Below, one piece after another: positions 21,917 through 33,143 of a stretch of 64,000 bases of DNA. Made by a program: the position numbers and the translations under genes. The stretch is from Combretum micranthum (Eukaryota; Streptophyta; Magnoliopsida; Myrtales; Combretaceae). The notes under the pieces are model-generated. The model made no database searches and had not been told where the DNA came from. It saw only the letters and a list, made by a program, of their open reading frames with translations. The stretch covers positions 1 through 64,000 of the forward strand of contig JAMXBD010004244.1 in NCBI GenBank assembly GCA_024138025.1. The letters run 5' to 3'. Every line of letters begins with the position of its first letter. Position 1 is the stretch's first letter.

Positions 21917-22573
21917 TTTACCCTATTATTCTAAGCCATTTATCATTGAAACAAATGCAAGTGATGAAGGTATTAGGGTTGTCTTAGTTCAAGAACGCCA
22001 TTTAATAGCATATTTTAGTAGAACTCTAGGCCCAGAACAGAAGGGACTCTCTATCTAGGAGAAAGAGATGCTTACCTTAGTGCAAGTTGTCGACAAATGC
22101 CAACACTAATTAGTTAAAAGGCATTTCATAATCAAAATCGACCATCAAAGCCGAAAATATTTGTTAGAGCAAAGAATTACCACTCCTAGTCAACAAAAAT
22201 GGTTGACAAAGTTGCTTAGGTTGGACTATGAGATACAATATAAGAGTGGAAACACTAATAAGGTTGCTGGCACTTTATCTCGTATCAGTTTTGCAGAATT
22301 AGGAGTATTCATTTTCTCACCAACACTTCTTGAGCTTTTGGAAGAAGTCAAGTAAAGCATAGCAGCTTATAAACCTTATCAAGAAATGTTAACTAGGTTG
22401 CAACAAGGACCAACAAAGAAGAATTATACGATGGAAGATGATTTGTTAAAAAAGAAGGGACACATTGTGGTCGGACCAAATCATGAGCTGAGATGGAAGA
22501 TTCTGTCTTTGTATCATGATGGAATTTTAGGTGGACATTTAGGATCTCAGGCTACATTTAAGAGGTTACATTC
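21917..22573 (+). pseudogene. RNase H and start of integrase, Reina-like element (broken)
   Basis: After the target duplication the RNase H domain resumes (FIIETNASDEGI near 21950) and continues with stops to KWLTKLLRLDYEIQYKSG at about 22198-22250. The integrase start (LKKKGHIVVGPNHELR, SLYHDGILGGHLG) follows at 22440-22565. It stops at a 16-base T run, where an inverted piece of the element's own LTR begins. Confidence 0.82.
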
Positions 22574-22890
22574 TTTTTTTTTTTTTTTTAAAGAAACAAT
22601 GTTTTTGTTTTCAATTGATTTTTTTGTTCATCATAGTGTAGTATATATGATGATGGTTACAACTGAAAAGTATTCCCCGTAGCAATATTTAGATAGGTAA
22701 CAACTCCACATAACCACATGCCTTAACTATTCTATTCTACTAATTATATTTTTAATTTGCCATCTCACTATAAATGGGCTATGGCCCAACTTCTATAACA
22801 CATGACCCAACATCCAACACACATACCAACCCATGTTCCATTACATAACTTATGTCTGACACATATGTAATTGATTTAGAACTCAATTTT
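22574..22890 (-). mobile_element. Inverted fragment of the Reina-type LTR with an A tail
   Basis: The reverse complement of 22590-22890 matches 27926-28215 over about 300 bp, including 'atgggctatggccca' type sequence and 'acactatgatgaacaaaaa'. Read on the minus strand, the LTR-derived part ends in an A run (T run 22574-22589). It is flanked by two diverged copies of the same integrase segment (22443-22573 and 22893-23010), both on the plus strand. Confidence 0.75.
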
Positions 22891-22892
22891 TT

Positions 22893-23816
22893 AGAAAAGA
22901 GGGGACGCATAGTGGTCGGACCAGATTAGGAGCTGAGATGCAAGATTTTGTCTTTGTATCATGATGGACATTTAGGAGCTCAAGCTAAATTTAAGATGCC
23001 ACGTTCCAATTTTTTTATTTTTTTTCTGTTAGGAATGGAGCATGATGTTAGACAATATGCACATAAATGTGCGGTTCGTCAGAAATGCAAGTATGATAAT
23101 GTTGGAAGCCTAAGTTTTCTTCAATCTTTACCCATTCCAAAAGGTTGTTGGATTGATGTGCCTATGGATTTTGTTAAAGGTCTACCTAAGTCATGTGGAA
23201 AGGAGGTGATTATGGTCGTTGTGGACCAATTGAGTAAGTATGCACATTTCATTAGCCTAAGTCGTCCTTGTACAGGTCCAACGATTGCTAAGGCTTATAT
23301 TTAAAATGTGTTTAAGTTACATGGGATGTCTAATACTATTGTGAGTGATAGAGATCCAATTTTTATCAACCATTTATGGCAAGAGTTTTTCAAGATACAG
23401 GGAGTAGAACTAGGGCTATCTTCAACCCACCATCCTCAAACCGATGGTTAAATTGAAGCTGTGAACAAATGTTTGGAAATGTGCTTAACGTGTATAACTG
23501 GTGAGAAACCTAAGAAATGGAACAAGATATTAACCTTAGCCGAGCGGTGGTATAATACCAATTACCACTCTACAGCTTGAACAACTCTTTTTGAGGTTTT
23601 ATATGGGTACCCTCCTCCTTTGCATTTGCCTTAAATTAGAGGCAACTCCAAGAATGACATTGTGGACAAAATGTTTATGAATATAGAAGACATACTGAAG
23701 TTACTTAAGTTTCACGTAAGGCGAGCTTAAGAGAGAATGAAGCAATTAGCAAATTATGATTGATGACTTAGTATTGGCCATGCTACAACCCTACTAATAG
23801 CACAGTTATCACGCCC
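22893..23816 (+). pseudogene. Integrase of the Reina-like element (broken, with duplicated N-terminal segment)
   Basis: It starts by repeating the integrase N-terminal segment (RGRIVVGPD, SLYHDGHLG), then gives the zinc-finger cysteines (CAVRQKC), the catalytic core (VPMDFVKGLPKS; IVSDRDPIF) and the third catalytic position in HHPQTDG-stop-IEAVN. There Gln is replaced by a stop (TAA 23449), while the Glu after it is kept. The Reina signature YNTNYHS and 'LYGYPPP' follow at 23550-23620. The domain is cut at 23816 by an inverted solo LTR and resumes at 27244. Confidence 0.85.
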
Positions 23817-26800
23817 CATAGGGGTATCCTAAATATAACAATCCGCCACATGCCATATAAGACTCACAAATCACTACCCAAGTCCTTCGGAGTCTTGTAT
23901 AGATGTAAGCATCCCTTTACGATAATAGAATACTCGACCCGATGGAGTTAAAGAGTTTAATTTGACATTCAATAGCATTAGAAAATAAATCAAAACACAT
24001 ATGTAATTAGTTACAAATTCTAACGGGAATTCCTCCACAAAAGAATATTTAGAGATCTATTATAGTCATCTAGAGTCTCTTGGTTTCCTACGAAGTCTAA
24101 TCAAATCTGAGTACAACTTCTAAAGGAAACACTAGCTCCTGTACGTGAGTTGTAGCTTGTCTCGGCCTAAGCCATATGAATTCGTACTGCAATAAATAAA
24201 AACTGTAGCGATGTAAGCTACACTAGCTTAGTGAGTGAGAACTTCCAAGATCATATTTATAACACATCATACAAACAAGTGATTAGCCAGACAAGTGATA
24301 TGCATCAAACATATGAAATTAGCAAACATATGACCAGTCGGAAATCATATGTGGATGGACTTGCGCCCTCCATCCCGGGTTATCAGATTAATGAATCCTA
24401 CGGTACGACGCCGTTTAGGCTCATGGTTAACCAACTTATAAATTCGTTTTATGGATCACGATTAATCAATTTTTACACCGTTTAGGATTACGGACAACCA
24501 ACCAATGCTAATGCTCCATCCCCATTGTGATATGAATGAGTCCATATTTATTTTCAATGCCAAGTAGTCAATTATACCAATTCTTTAAGTGATCAATCAG
24601 TAATCGCAAACAATCAATTCTAATTCATCTATACAGGCAATAGTTAATCACTCGGCTTCGATATTCTTATATTCAATTTCTCATATCAACAACAACCATA
24701 TATAATTCCCATTCATCCCCATCATGCATATCCATTTTATCTTTGTCTAGTATCTAGTGCAACTACCATTACAATCACGTACAATAAATGGAGTCGGAAG
24801 TAATACTCACTCGGCCATGGATCACCGGTCTTTTAGTAATAAGTCCGGTGGTAAAGATTCGTGTCGTTTCGAGATCACCTAAAAAGGAAGAAATACCCTA
24901 ATAAGTATTTTATTACTTAACTAATCCAACTATATATCAAAACTTAGTAATTCATAAGTTTGCTATTTGCGGAAGTTCCGACTTAAAACGGCCATAACTT
25001 GGTCATTTTAACTCGGAATTTCGCAAATTATATATCGATTGCTATCTAATTCGAAAGATCTATCTAATTCTAATTTTTTTTCAAGTTTTGAAATTATTTA
25101 GGTCACGAAACAGTAGGATCAGTTCTGATCAGAACGGTTTTCAAATTCCAAAAATAGTTTAGTAAATGTTTGAAATGTTTCTACTTGTAAATCAATTATA
25201 CATGCAATATTAATGATTTCCTATCATGAATGGCATGTTATGAGTTTAATGTATGCATGATCTTGATGATATTAACTAAAAGGAAAATTGAGAAACTTTT
25301 TATTGCAAGACTTCAAGAATAACTACTTTTAAGAAAAATAGTTTCCTAACTTTGATAACTCACTTGTGTTTTTTGGATTAATTCTTAGGAATTTCTAATT
25401 ATCTTTGTTAGAATTGAGTTTTCATAATATCTATTACCTAAGACCTTCATTTTTACATAAAAATTTACATTTTATACTTTGTAACATGTTTTTCAATAGG
25501 ATTTATTCAAAAATCCGAAATTTTTGGAAATTTAGTTTGTGAATAATTCCTTTGAGAAAAACTTGTTAATACATTAAAATTTAAGGCTTTTTCATACCTA
25601 TCCCTTAAGGACTTCATTTATTAAATAAAACTTTCATTTGAGCTTGGAAAATAGGTGTTTTTTATGGAATAATCTAAAATTACGAATTTCCTAAATTGAT
25701 AGTAACTCAAAATTTTCCTATATTGTTTCTACTTTTGTTTTACACATTAATCTCATCAAAACTCATTTCAACTTATAAAAATCATTACTTAATGATATCT
25801 ATTACCTATACTTCATTTTTCATTATAAACAAAAGTTTTAAAGTTGATAAAAGGGTTTTTAAAACATGGTTTTGAATTCATAAGAATTTTTCATGTGAAC
25901 ATTTCAACAAAAGTTTTCTTTTTCAAGTTTCTTGTCTTATCTACTTAAGGATTTACTAACTACAACATTTATGTACTCAAGACAGTCTTTATGAGCATTA
26001 ATGCATAAAAACACAAAAAATTCATGTGATCATGAATGTCAAGTATAATATGAATATCTAAATGCTAGATATACTACTTATGATGCATGAAATGAAGTTT
26101 GAAAGCATGAACATGGATTTTTATGCAAGATCTCTACTTTATTCTACTATTATAAGCATGAACATGAAGATATTCCAACAAAAACTCCTTTAAACACAAG
26201 ATCTACTCTTGTGATGGCTTGATATTCATGTAGTTGTATTTTCTTATCCCTAACAAGTGTTCATGAGGACTTAAATGTGAAAATACCCATGAATAATCTT
26301 GTCATTACAAGATTTAATGATAGAAAGGGTTAAGATTTATCACCTAAGGCTTGAATCAAATGGAAAATGAAGAAAAAATGAGCTTATGTGTGTATGTGTA
26401 TAGTGGAGAAGCTCATGGCAATATGGAGAGAAAAGAGAGGATTTTACTTTAAGTGAAAATTTTGAAAGATTAGAAATGAGGAGAGAGAGAGTAAATGAGT
26501 ATGTATATGTATGGAGTATATTAGGGTTTGTTTTTATTATAAAAGAAGAAAAAAACAAATTGAGGGTAAGTTTGGGGGGGGGGGGGGGGGGTTGGTTTTG
26601 GGGTGTGCCGACCATACATGGAGGGAGAGGGAGAGAGAGAGAGAGAGTTGAAATTGTATTAATTTGTAATTTACGTAATAAAAAGTATTAAATGTAATAA
26701 TTTGTTAAGAGACAAAAATTTCTTGGAAAAGGAATATAATTGAATGTTTGTAAGGATGTAAGACTAGGGTATAGCTTGTGTGTGTAGTAGGTTATACTTG

Positions 26801-27238
26801 TGAATAATAATGAATTAGACAAGACAATTACTTTACCGGTAGTAAAGAAAATGCGGGAAAATGTTATATCTGTAATTTTTATAATCCGAAAAATTATAAA
26901 ATTTATATATTTGAAATCCTTATTAAATTTCGGTTCTAAAGAGTATTCTGGAATATTTTTTCGAATATCTAGTTTCGGGGCTCGCTTTTCCGTAATAGAT
27001 CTCGAGAAGGCCCGGAATAAAAAATTTTTTGAAATCAGAACTTTTTATAGTTTGAAATATACTTTGAAACAATATTCCACATTAAATTATTTTATAAAAA
27101 TTCTTTTAATTTGAAACCGAAGGAAAGCCAGATCTAGAGTTCCTAGGTTTCTCTCACAACGCTTATACTAATCCAGTTTAGGGCTTTGGTTTCTAGTTTC
27201 CAAAGTTTACTTGATTACTAGGAAAATTGGGGTTTACA
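23817..27238 (-). mobile_element. Solo LTR, 3.42 kb, same family as 18.5-21.9 kb, inverted
   Basis: On the minus strand it starts TGTAAACCCCAATT at 27238 and ends GGGGCGTGATA at 23817, with the terminal CA mutated to TA. The perfect 5-bp duplication ACAGT flanks it (23812-23816 and 27239-27243). It lacks internal genes. Landmarks mirror the plus copy: G run 26574-26591, purine-rich strand 26615-26646, unit 'cgttttatggatcacg' near 24450. Many small differences from the plus copy show independent ageing. The interrupted Reina integrase reads on across the junction. Confidence 0.9.
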
Positions 27239-27248
27239 ACAGTCTTAA

Positions 27249-27481
27249 GGGTCTGTTTGTTTTGGGCTTTTTTTCGGCAGATACAGACACTTTTTCAAAC
27301 TTTTTGCTAACAAATTATTTATAAAAAAATAGATATAGATAAAAAAAAGTTGACAGTTCTCATCAAAAGATCAAATAGAACAAATATAGATAAAATTTAG
27401 ATGCAAATCGGATATATTTACACATATCATTTTAAAAAAAGATACAGATACAGATGAAAAACAGACAATCCAAACAGACCC
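27249..27481. mobile_element. Tourist-like MITE (PIF/Harbinger type), 233 bp
   Basis: Terminal inverted repeats GGGTCTGTTTG / CAAACAGACCC are perfect over 11 bases, and a 3-bp TAA duplication flanks them (27246-27248, 27482-27484). No coding capacity. Internal 'gatacagata' words are repeated. The TAA duplication, TIR and size fit Tourist-like elements. It lies inside the Reina integrase tail, 5 bp from the edge of the solo-LTR target duplication. Confidence 0.85.
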
Positions 27482-27900
27482 TAAGACCACCGTCAGCATA
27501 AATTAAATCCTAAATACTATAGATCCTACAGAATTTGAGACAAGATAAGTGAGGTAGTTTACCAGTTAGATTTGTTGATAAATACCTCCATCCATCCTAC
27601 GTTTGCATCTCTCAATTTAAGTGTTTCATTCTAAGCCACTGCAATCCAATAGTTAATCTACCTCCCATGGCAGATGATGAAACCCTCGAACCTGAAGCTA
27701 TTCTGGAACGACATCTGGTTAAATGAGGGCCTGCAACAGATATGTTAGTGCTTGTTAAATGGAAAGGAAGACTAGATAGCGATGCTACATGAGAATTTTT
27801 CTCGGATCTTACCTTTCAATTTCACAATCTACCCTTGTGGTCAAGGGTTTCTAAAGAGGTTGGGGGGGGAGAAGAGGAATTGTTGTAAGGGAACTAGGGT
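27482..27900 (+). pseudogene. Integrase tail and chromodomain of the Reina-like element (broken)
   Basis: The integrase C-terminal end is recognisable near 27560-27640 (SIHPTFASLNLS, the family 'IHPVFHVSQL' motif). A chromodomain follows at 27667-27880 with EPEAILERHLVK, LVLVKWKGRLD and the expected 'ATWEFF', which here reads ATstopEFF (TGG to TGA). A second stop sits where 'KRG' is expected. Chromodomains guide integration to particular chromatin. Position directly before an LTR confirms the 3' end of the element. Confidence 0.85.
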
Positions 27901-28250
27901 TAAGAGAAACAAGTTTATATCTATCTAGAAAATTGAGTTCTAAAGCAGTTACATGTGTGTTGGACATAAGTTATGTAATGGAACATGGGATGGTATGTGC
28001 GTTGGATGCTGGGTTATGTGTTATAGATACTATACCATAGCCCATTTATAGTGAGATAGTGAATTAAAAATAGAATCAGTAGAATAGAATAGTTAAGGCA
28101 TGTGGTTATGTGTAGTTGCCACCTGTCCAAATATTGTTATGGGGAATATTTTTTAGTTGTAACCACCATCATATATACTACACTATGATGAACAAAAAAA
28201 TCAATAAAAAACAAAAATATTGCTTCCCCAAATTCTCTCACATTCGAGAG
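27901..28250 (+). repeat. 3' LTR of the Reina-like element
   Basis: The region from 27926 to about 28215 matches the reverse complement of 22590-22890. A purine-rich stretch with GGGGGGGA at 27863-27870 precedes it and could include the polypurine tract. The exact LTR edges are not fixed, because the inverted copy is truncated and no target duplication is visible. The size, about 300-350 bp, fits Reina elements. Confidence 0.65.
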
Positions 28251-29190
28251 TGTCTAAATTCGGACAATTGGATAAATTTTATTGCTTCATGTTTCTACCA
28301 ATTGCCCCATGCTTCAAGTGCTAAGAGAGACAAAGTGGGGTGGAATCAAATTAATTGAATTAAAATATTGTTCATATTTTATTTGTAAAGCAATGAAATA
28401 GTTCATCTTCTTAACGTTTGAAAGTGCAAGAGCATTTTTACTTAAAATCTCTGTTTTCTTTGTACCTATGTTTATTTTTTAACAAATTGATGCATTCCCT
28501 AATAATAATAAGAAAAATATTTGGTGTATTTGACATGAAAAACTCACGTTGGTCTATTAAATCCCGTAAGATGAACCAAATCTTGTTGATTCATTATATA
28601 TATGTAAGATCAAAAGAGTGACCCAAACCGATTATAGTCAAATCCAATTAAACCGGGTCAGGCAGCTTATTAAGTCATGGCAATCAACCCAATTCTGTTA
28701 ACATTGGGTTTTAAAAATTTACTTGCAACTCCACAAACCATGTAAACTCTATACAAAATCCATTCCGTTTTATTCGGATTGTGTTACAAGAGCAAATAAA
28801 TCAATATAAATAAAATACAATAAATAGATATTTATCAATTACAAATAAAATATAAATAGATATTTTTATACATAAATAAAACATATCAGATGCAAATAAA
28901 ATATTAATAAGTTACGGATACAGCTTATATATAAATAATATATAAATAAAAATAAGATAAATAAATTAAAATTCTGTACTACCATTGAAGTCGAAGGTAA
29001 AAAAAAATAAAAATCCATACAAATAATATATAAATAAAAATAAGATTAAAAAATTAAAAATCCATGCCATGGTAACCTAACCTGACAAATAAAAAAAATT
29101 AAAAATCCATGCCACCGTTAGCGTGGAAGACAGCGGCTAAACAACTGCCGTCAAAATGATCGGTCACGTTACTTTTTTAAGTTTTTAACG
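28251..29190. other. Intergenic region upstream of the RING-finger gene
   Basis: Extremely AT-rich, no gene. At 28790-29115 there are imperfect direct repeats: 'ataatatataaataaaaa' near 28935 and 29025, and 'aaaaattaaaaatccatgcca' near 29055 and 29094. The short distance to the gene (about 75-400 bp upstream of its CT-rich leader) makes this the likely promoter flank. Confidence 0.6.
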
Positions 29191-29388
29191 CCCTCTCTTC
29201 TCTCTCTCCGTCTCCGTCTCTATTACCTCACAGTACCACACTGCTCTTCGCTCTCTTTTTCTCTCAAAATCCATTCTACCATCCTCTGAACACCATTAAA
29301 CCGCAATCAGTCAAAATGCCCATGCGAATCTCGCACCGATTTAGGATTTTTCAAACTCACTCCCATCACCACTCCACTCCACTCCCTA
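29191..29388 (+). promoter_or_regulatory. CT-rich 5' leader of the SIS3-like gene
   Basis: A pyrimidine-rich tract ('ctctcttctctctctccgtc') starts near 29191 and continues to the ATG at 29389, typical of plant 5' UTRs and initiator regions. No clear TATA box is seen in the 100 bases upstream. The exact transcription start is unknown. Confidence 0.5.
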
Positions 29389-32300
29389 ATGGCAATACGA
29401 GGTGTTGATTTCAAGTGGTCTGTTATCTTATCCAATCTTATATTCCATCCTGATGTGTTAATCATCTGTTTGTGTTTTTGGCATAACTGAAATTGGAATT
29501 CAAGATTTTAATCTAGGTTTCTTGATTCGTTATAATCGATGTTCTTGCAGGTACGATGGATTCTTCTTGTCGATGCTCGCCACAAGTGTGTATCCTTAAT
29601 TAATGTTTGAATTTATTTTTTTTTCTTCTTGTTATCATTATTTTTATGCGATTAGCTTCGGTTCAGTGTTTTATTATCCATATAATCTTGTGGTTTTGTC
29701 TACTTAACCGAGTTCTGTTAGAATCATTGTCGCGATCTATTGGAAGCGATATCATCTATGTACATATCCTTTGCACATATGGATCGTGGTGAGTTGTTTC
29801 AATATTTATTTTTTGCTGTTTGTTGTCTTTTTGATTGGAAAGAGAAGCCGATTTTCACGTTTCGATATGGACATTTTATCTTTATGCAGGTTGATTACAC
29901 CACTGTGTTTGTTTTCCGATTGCTAATGTTTGTTGATAATGGACTTGCTGCTGGAATGGGATTGTATGTTTCTTCAAACTCTTGTACTGTAAAATTTCAT
30001 TTCTTTTCAAGTACTGAACTTTATTTTGGATTTTATGCATTATTAAGCTATGGCGTATTATAACTATTGATGAATTATAACTTGATAAGTAATAAATAAA
30101 TTCACTGCAATATTTATTTTGGCGTCTCTGTTGATCTGAGTAATTGAGACCCTTGTGCTGGAAGATACTTGTTATGCCAATAGTTACCGTTGGATAAGAG
30201 AATTACCCTTTCCGGTTGCTATGATGTGTGGCTATCTTCCAGGGATGTAACCCTGACACGACTTAGAATTAGTACCCACATTTTATAGAGATGGATGGAT
30301 TTGTAACAGAGATGGACTTGTTATGCCAATCATTTGATCGAATGAGATTGATCTAAGTTTTGGGTTTAAATGTGGCAAATTCTAGTATTAGATTATACCA
30401 TGTGAGTTTTATTTTCTCTACGCTGTTGATCTTAGTTGATTGGATTAAAAGAATAAAGATAATAAGGCAGCTGGTTGATACGACACGCTTGGTGTTTATG
30501 GGCCTATTGTGAGAGACCCCAGCGTATAGAATGGAAATATTTTTACCATGTCCTTGAAATAGAGTCAGGCAATATTGTTCTGAAAATGTGTTATCACATG
30601 GATGGACGGAACCAGATTTTGACCGAGGCTCTGAGCTTTGATTTGCTTTTCTAAAATCTGATCCTCTCTAGCTACTTGTACTATCTTAGATAGCCACTCT
30701 GCTGTCCTACTTTGTGTGGGCATTCTCACATAATCTTGTTCTGTGTTGGACACTTACTTTATTAGTCTATGTTTGTAGAGACTTTGGTCCGCAACAGAGA
30801 CATGGGAGATTTTGTGGGAGAATAGTGGTGCTTTCTGTATTATCACTACTGCTTTATCCATTTCTTTGGGCTTGGACTGTAATTGGAACTCTTTGGTTCA
30901 TAAGTGCAAAAGAATGTGTACGTATCCTCTTATCACTATCCATGCAGCAATATTATCTAAATGAATTACTAATTGGGATATTTATTTCAACTTCTATAGT
31001 TGCCGGAAGATGGTCAAAAGTGGGGTTTCCTCATTTGGTTGCTTTTCAGCTATTGTGGTCTCTTTTGCATAGCTTGCATGTCAATGGGCAAGGTACTTTG
31101 AGGTTCACACACTTTTCTTCTGTTATCTGTCCATCTATTTAGATTGTGTTAATCTTGCCTGTATGTGTCTTATTCTAGTCTTATCTTTGACCTATCAAAA
31201 TCTGTTGCTTGAAAAAGCTATCATTCTGTGTTCTATCTGTGTTTGTTACATCTTATTACCATGTTTATCTTATTCATAGCTGATATGTATCTTATTTTGA
31301 CAAATACTCAGATGAATAGATGAAAACGAAACATTGTAAATAGAAGAAGCTAAAATGAAAAGGCCCTGTATTTCCAAGTGCTTTTTACAGTTTATGGTGT
31401 CCACCTGTCATGTCAAGATTGCTTACACAGTTACACATTGCCATGTTTACATCCTTGATTGCGCTATTCTCTTTCCCACTTAATCATTTTTGAAGATTCA
31501 AATATCATTTTTTCCAGTGGTTGACAAGAAGGCAGGCTCACCAATTACGTGCTCAACAAGGAATTCCTATTTCAGAATATGGGGTAAGTGCTAGCATTTT
31601 TTTATTATGGAAATTATGGAGTTAAATAAGTCACCCATTCGGAAGTTTTTATGTTGTGACAGAGCTCTATCTAGTGCCTAATGCTTGGAAGTTGTATGTT
31701 TGTCACATTGAATGCTTTATCAAGTGTTACACTTTACTTCCTTCTTTCTTATCATGGTTCACCACCCCCAAATTGATAATGATAATTCATTAAATTTTGG
31801 AAATGAAAAAATGAAATCCCGATTTGCATGATGCAAGTTCTCGCTGCATTTTAAATCTTTCATTGAGATAATTTGAATATGTTGATTGCCTGATGCTAGA
31901 AAGTCATTGAGGTTATTTCATTTTCATATCGTAATAGGTTTTGGTTGACATGATTCGGGTGCCAGATTGGGCATTTGAAGCTGCAGGTCAAGAGATGAGG
32001 ATCTTGGGGCAAGATGCTGCTACATATCACCCTGGTCTCTACTTGACTCCAACACAGGTAACTGCAGGTTACGTATTTCTTTTCTTGCATGCAGATAGAT
32101 TTAGACATCATTGAGGATATATATAACTAGATGACATGGGCATGTATCTAGTCAATTTGCCAGACTACCTGACAGCATTAGCAGCAGCATTGTGCCATGC
32201 ATGCTGAGGTATCATCTTATGCAATTGTTCATTCTTGGAGGATTTCTGTTTTTTGACCTCTCAGAGAGAAGCAGTTGAGGCACTCATTCAGGAATTACCC

Positions 32301-33143
32301 AAGTTTAGGCTAAAAGCAGTTCCCACTGATTGCAGTGAATGCCCAATCTGCTTAGAGGAGTTTCATGTGGGAAATGAGGTAAGTCTACCTGTTTGACTTC
32401 TCACTGACATACTGAGCATGTGTATGGTCATATGCCTAAAGATAGATATTTTACTATGCAATTTGATATGTTACGATTTGATTTTTTAAACAGATTGGAT
32501 CCATTTTAGTATTAAGGATTGGCTGATTGTGTCATTTGCATAATGACTCACATAGTGTTATAGAGTTGATGAAAAATTGTGGGAATTGAATCCCCCATGT
32601 TTTGGGAATTTATCACTCCTTTGACTAGTTTATACTTTTACAGGGTGTGGTTCAAAGGTTCATCATTTCGAAGCTAGGCCCTCACGCATTTTATTTCTTT
32701 TAAAATCTCACGTGTCTTTAAGTTATTTTCCCCTAGACTAATTACTTAAAGTGGTGCAGGTTCGTGGGTTGCCTTGCGCTCATAACTTCCATGTGGAGTG
32801 CATTGATGAGTGGCTTCGTTTGAATGTAAAATGTCCACGCTGTCGATGCTCAGTCTTCCCAAACCTTGACCTTAGTGCATTATCTGATCTCCGTGCTGAG
32901 TCTGAACAGTCGCCAGCCAGTGTTGTGACAGCAACTCGGTATGTCAGGACTCAACCTTTGAGCCAGAGCTATCTTTTGAGATTGCAGGGTTTGCTTCGTC
33001 CAGTTAGGTCAGAAACTGCTGGAGTTATCAATGAAGGTGAACTATCTTTGGAGATAGCTGAAAATGGAGGTGTCCCTTCATCCTCTACGGATCCAAGAAG
33101 CTTGGAACTACCACTCTCTCCTGCTAGGCATGTTGTGCATTAA
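29389..33143 (+). CDS. SIS3: RING-H2 E3 ubiquitin-protein ligase, SIS3-like (10 exons, 374 aa)
   Basis: Exons: 29389-29417, 29551-29589, 29722-29788, 29890-29963, 30779-30917, 31000-31092, 31518-31583, 31938-32057, 32265-32378, 32760-33143 (stop TAA). Every intron is GT-AG and the sum (1125 nt) is in frame. The product has four predicted membrane segments (about 13-30, 48-69, 85-111, 124-146), a conserved middle (VDMIRVPDWAFEAAGQEM) and a RING-H2 finger with C235, C238, C253, H255, H258, C261, C272, C275. It closely resembles Arabidopsis SUGAR-INSENSITIVE 3 as I remember it, from MAxRGVDFKWYDGFF through ELPKFRLKAVP to CRCSVFP. Such ligases transfer ubiquitin from an E2 to target proteins; SIS3 is a positive regulator of sugar signalling in seedlings. 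The Ser-rich tail (276-374) is least conserved. The start ATG matches the family N-terminus. Gene looks intact and functional; target proteins are unknown. Confidence 0.93.

Noticed and set aside
26340..26691. Overlapping frames on both strands with Pro or Gly runs
   Set aside because: They translate the G/C homopolymer and purine-rich leader of the inverted solo LTR.
30565..31142. Open frames extending the SIS3-like exons 5 and 6 into introns
   Set aside because: The spliced exons give the full family protein; the extensions include splice sites and unrelated residues.
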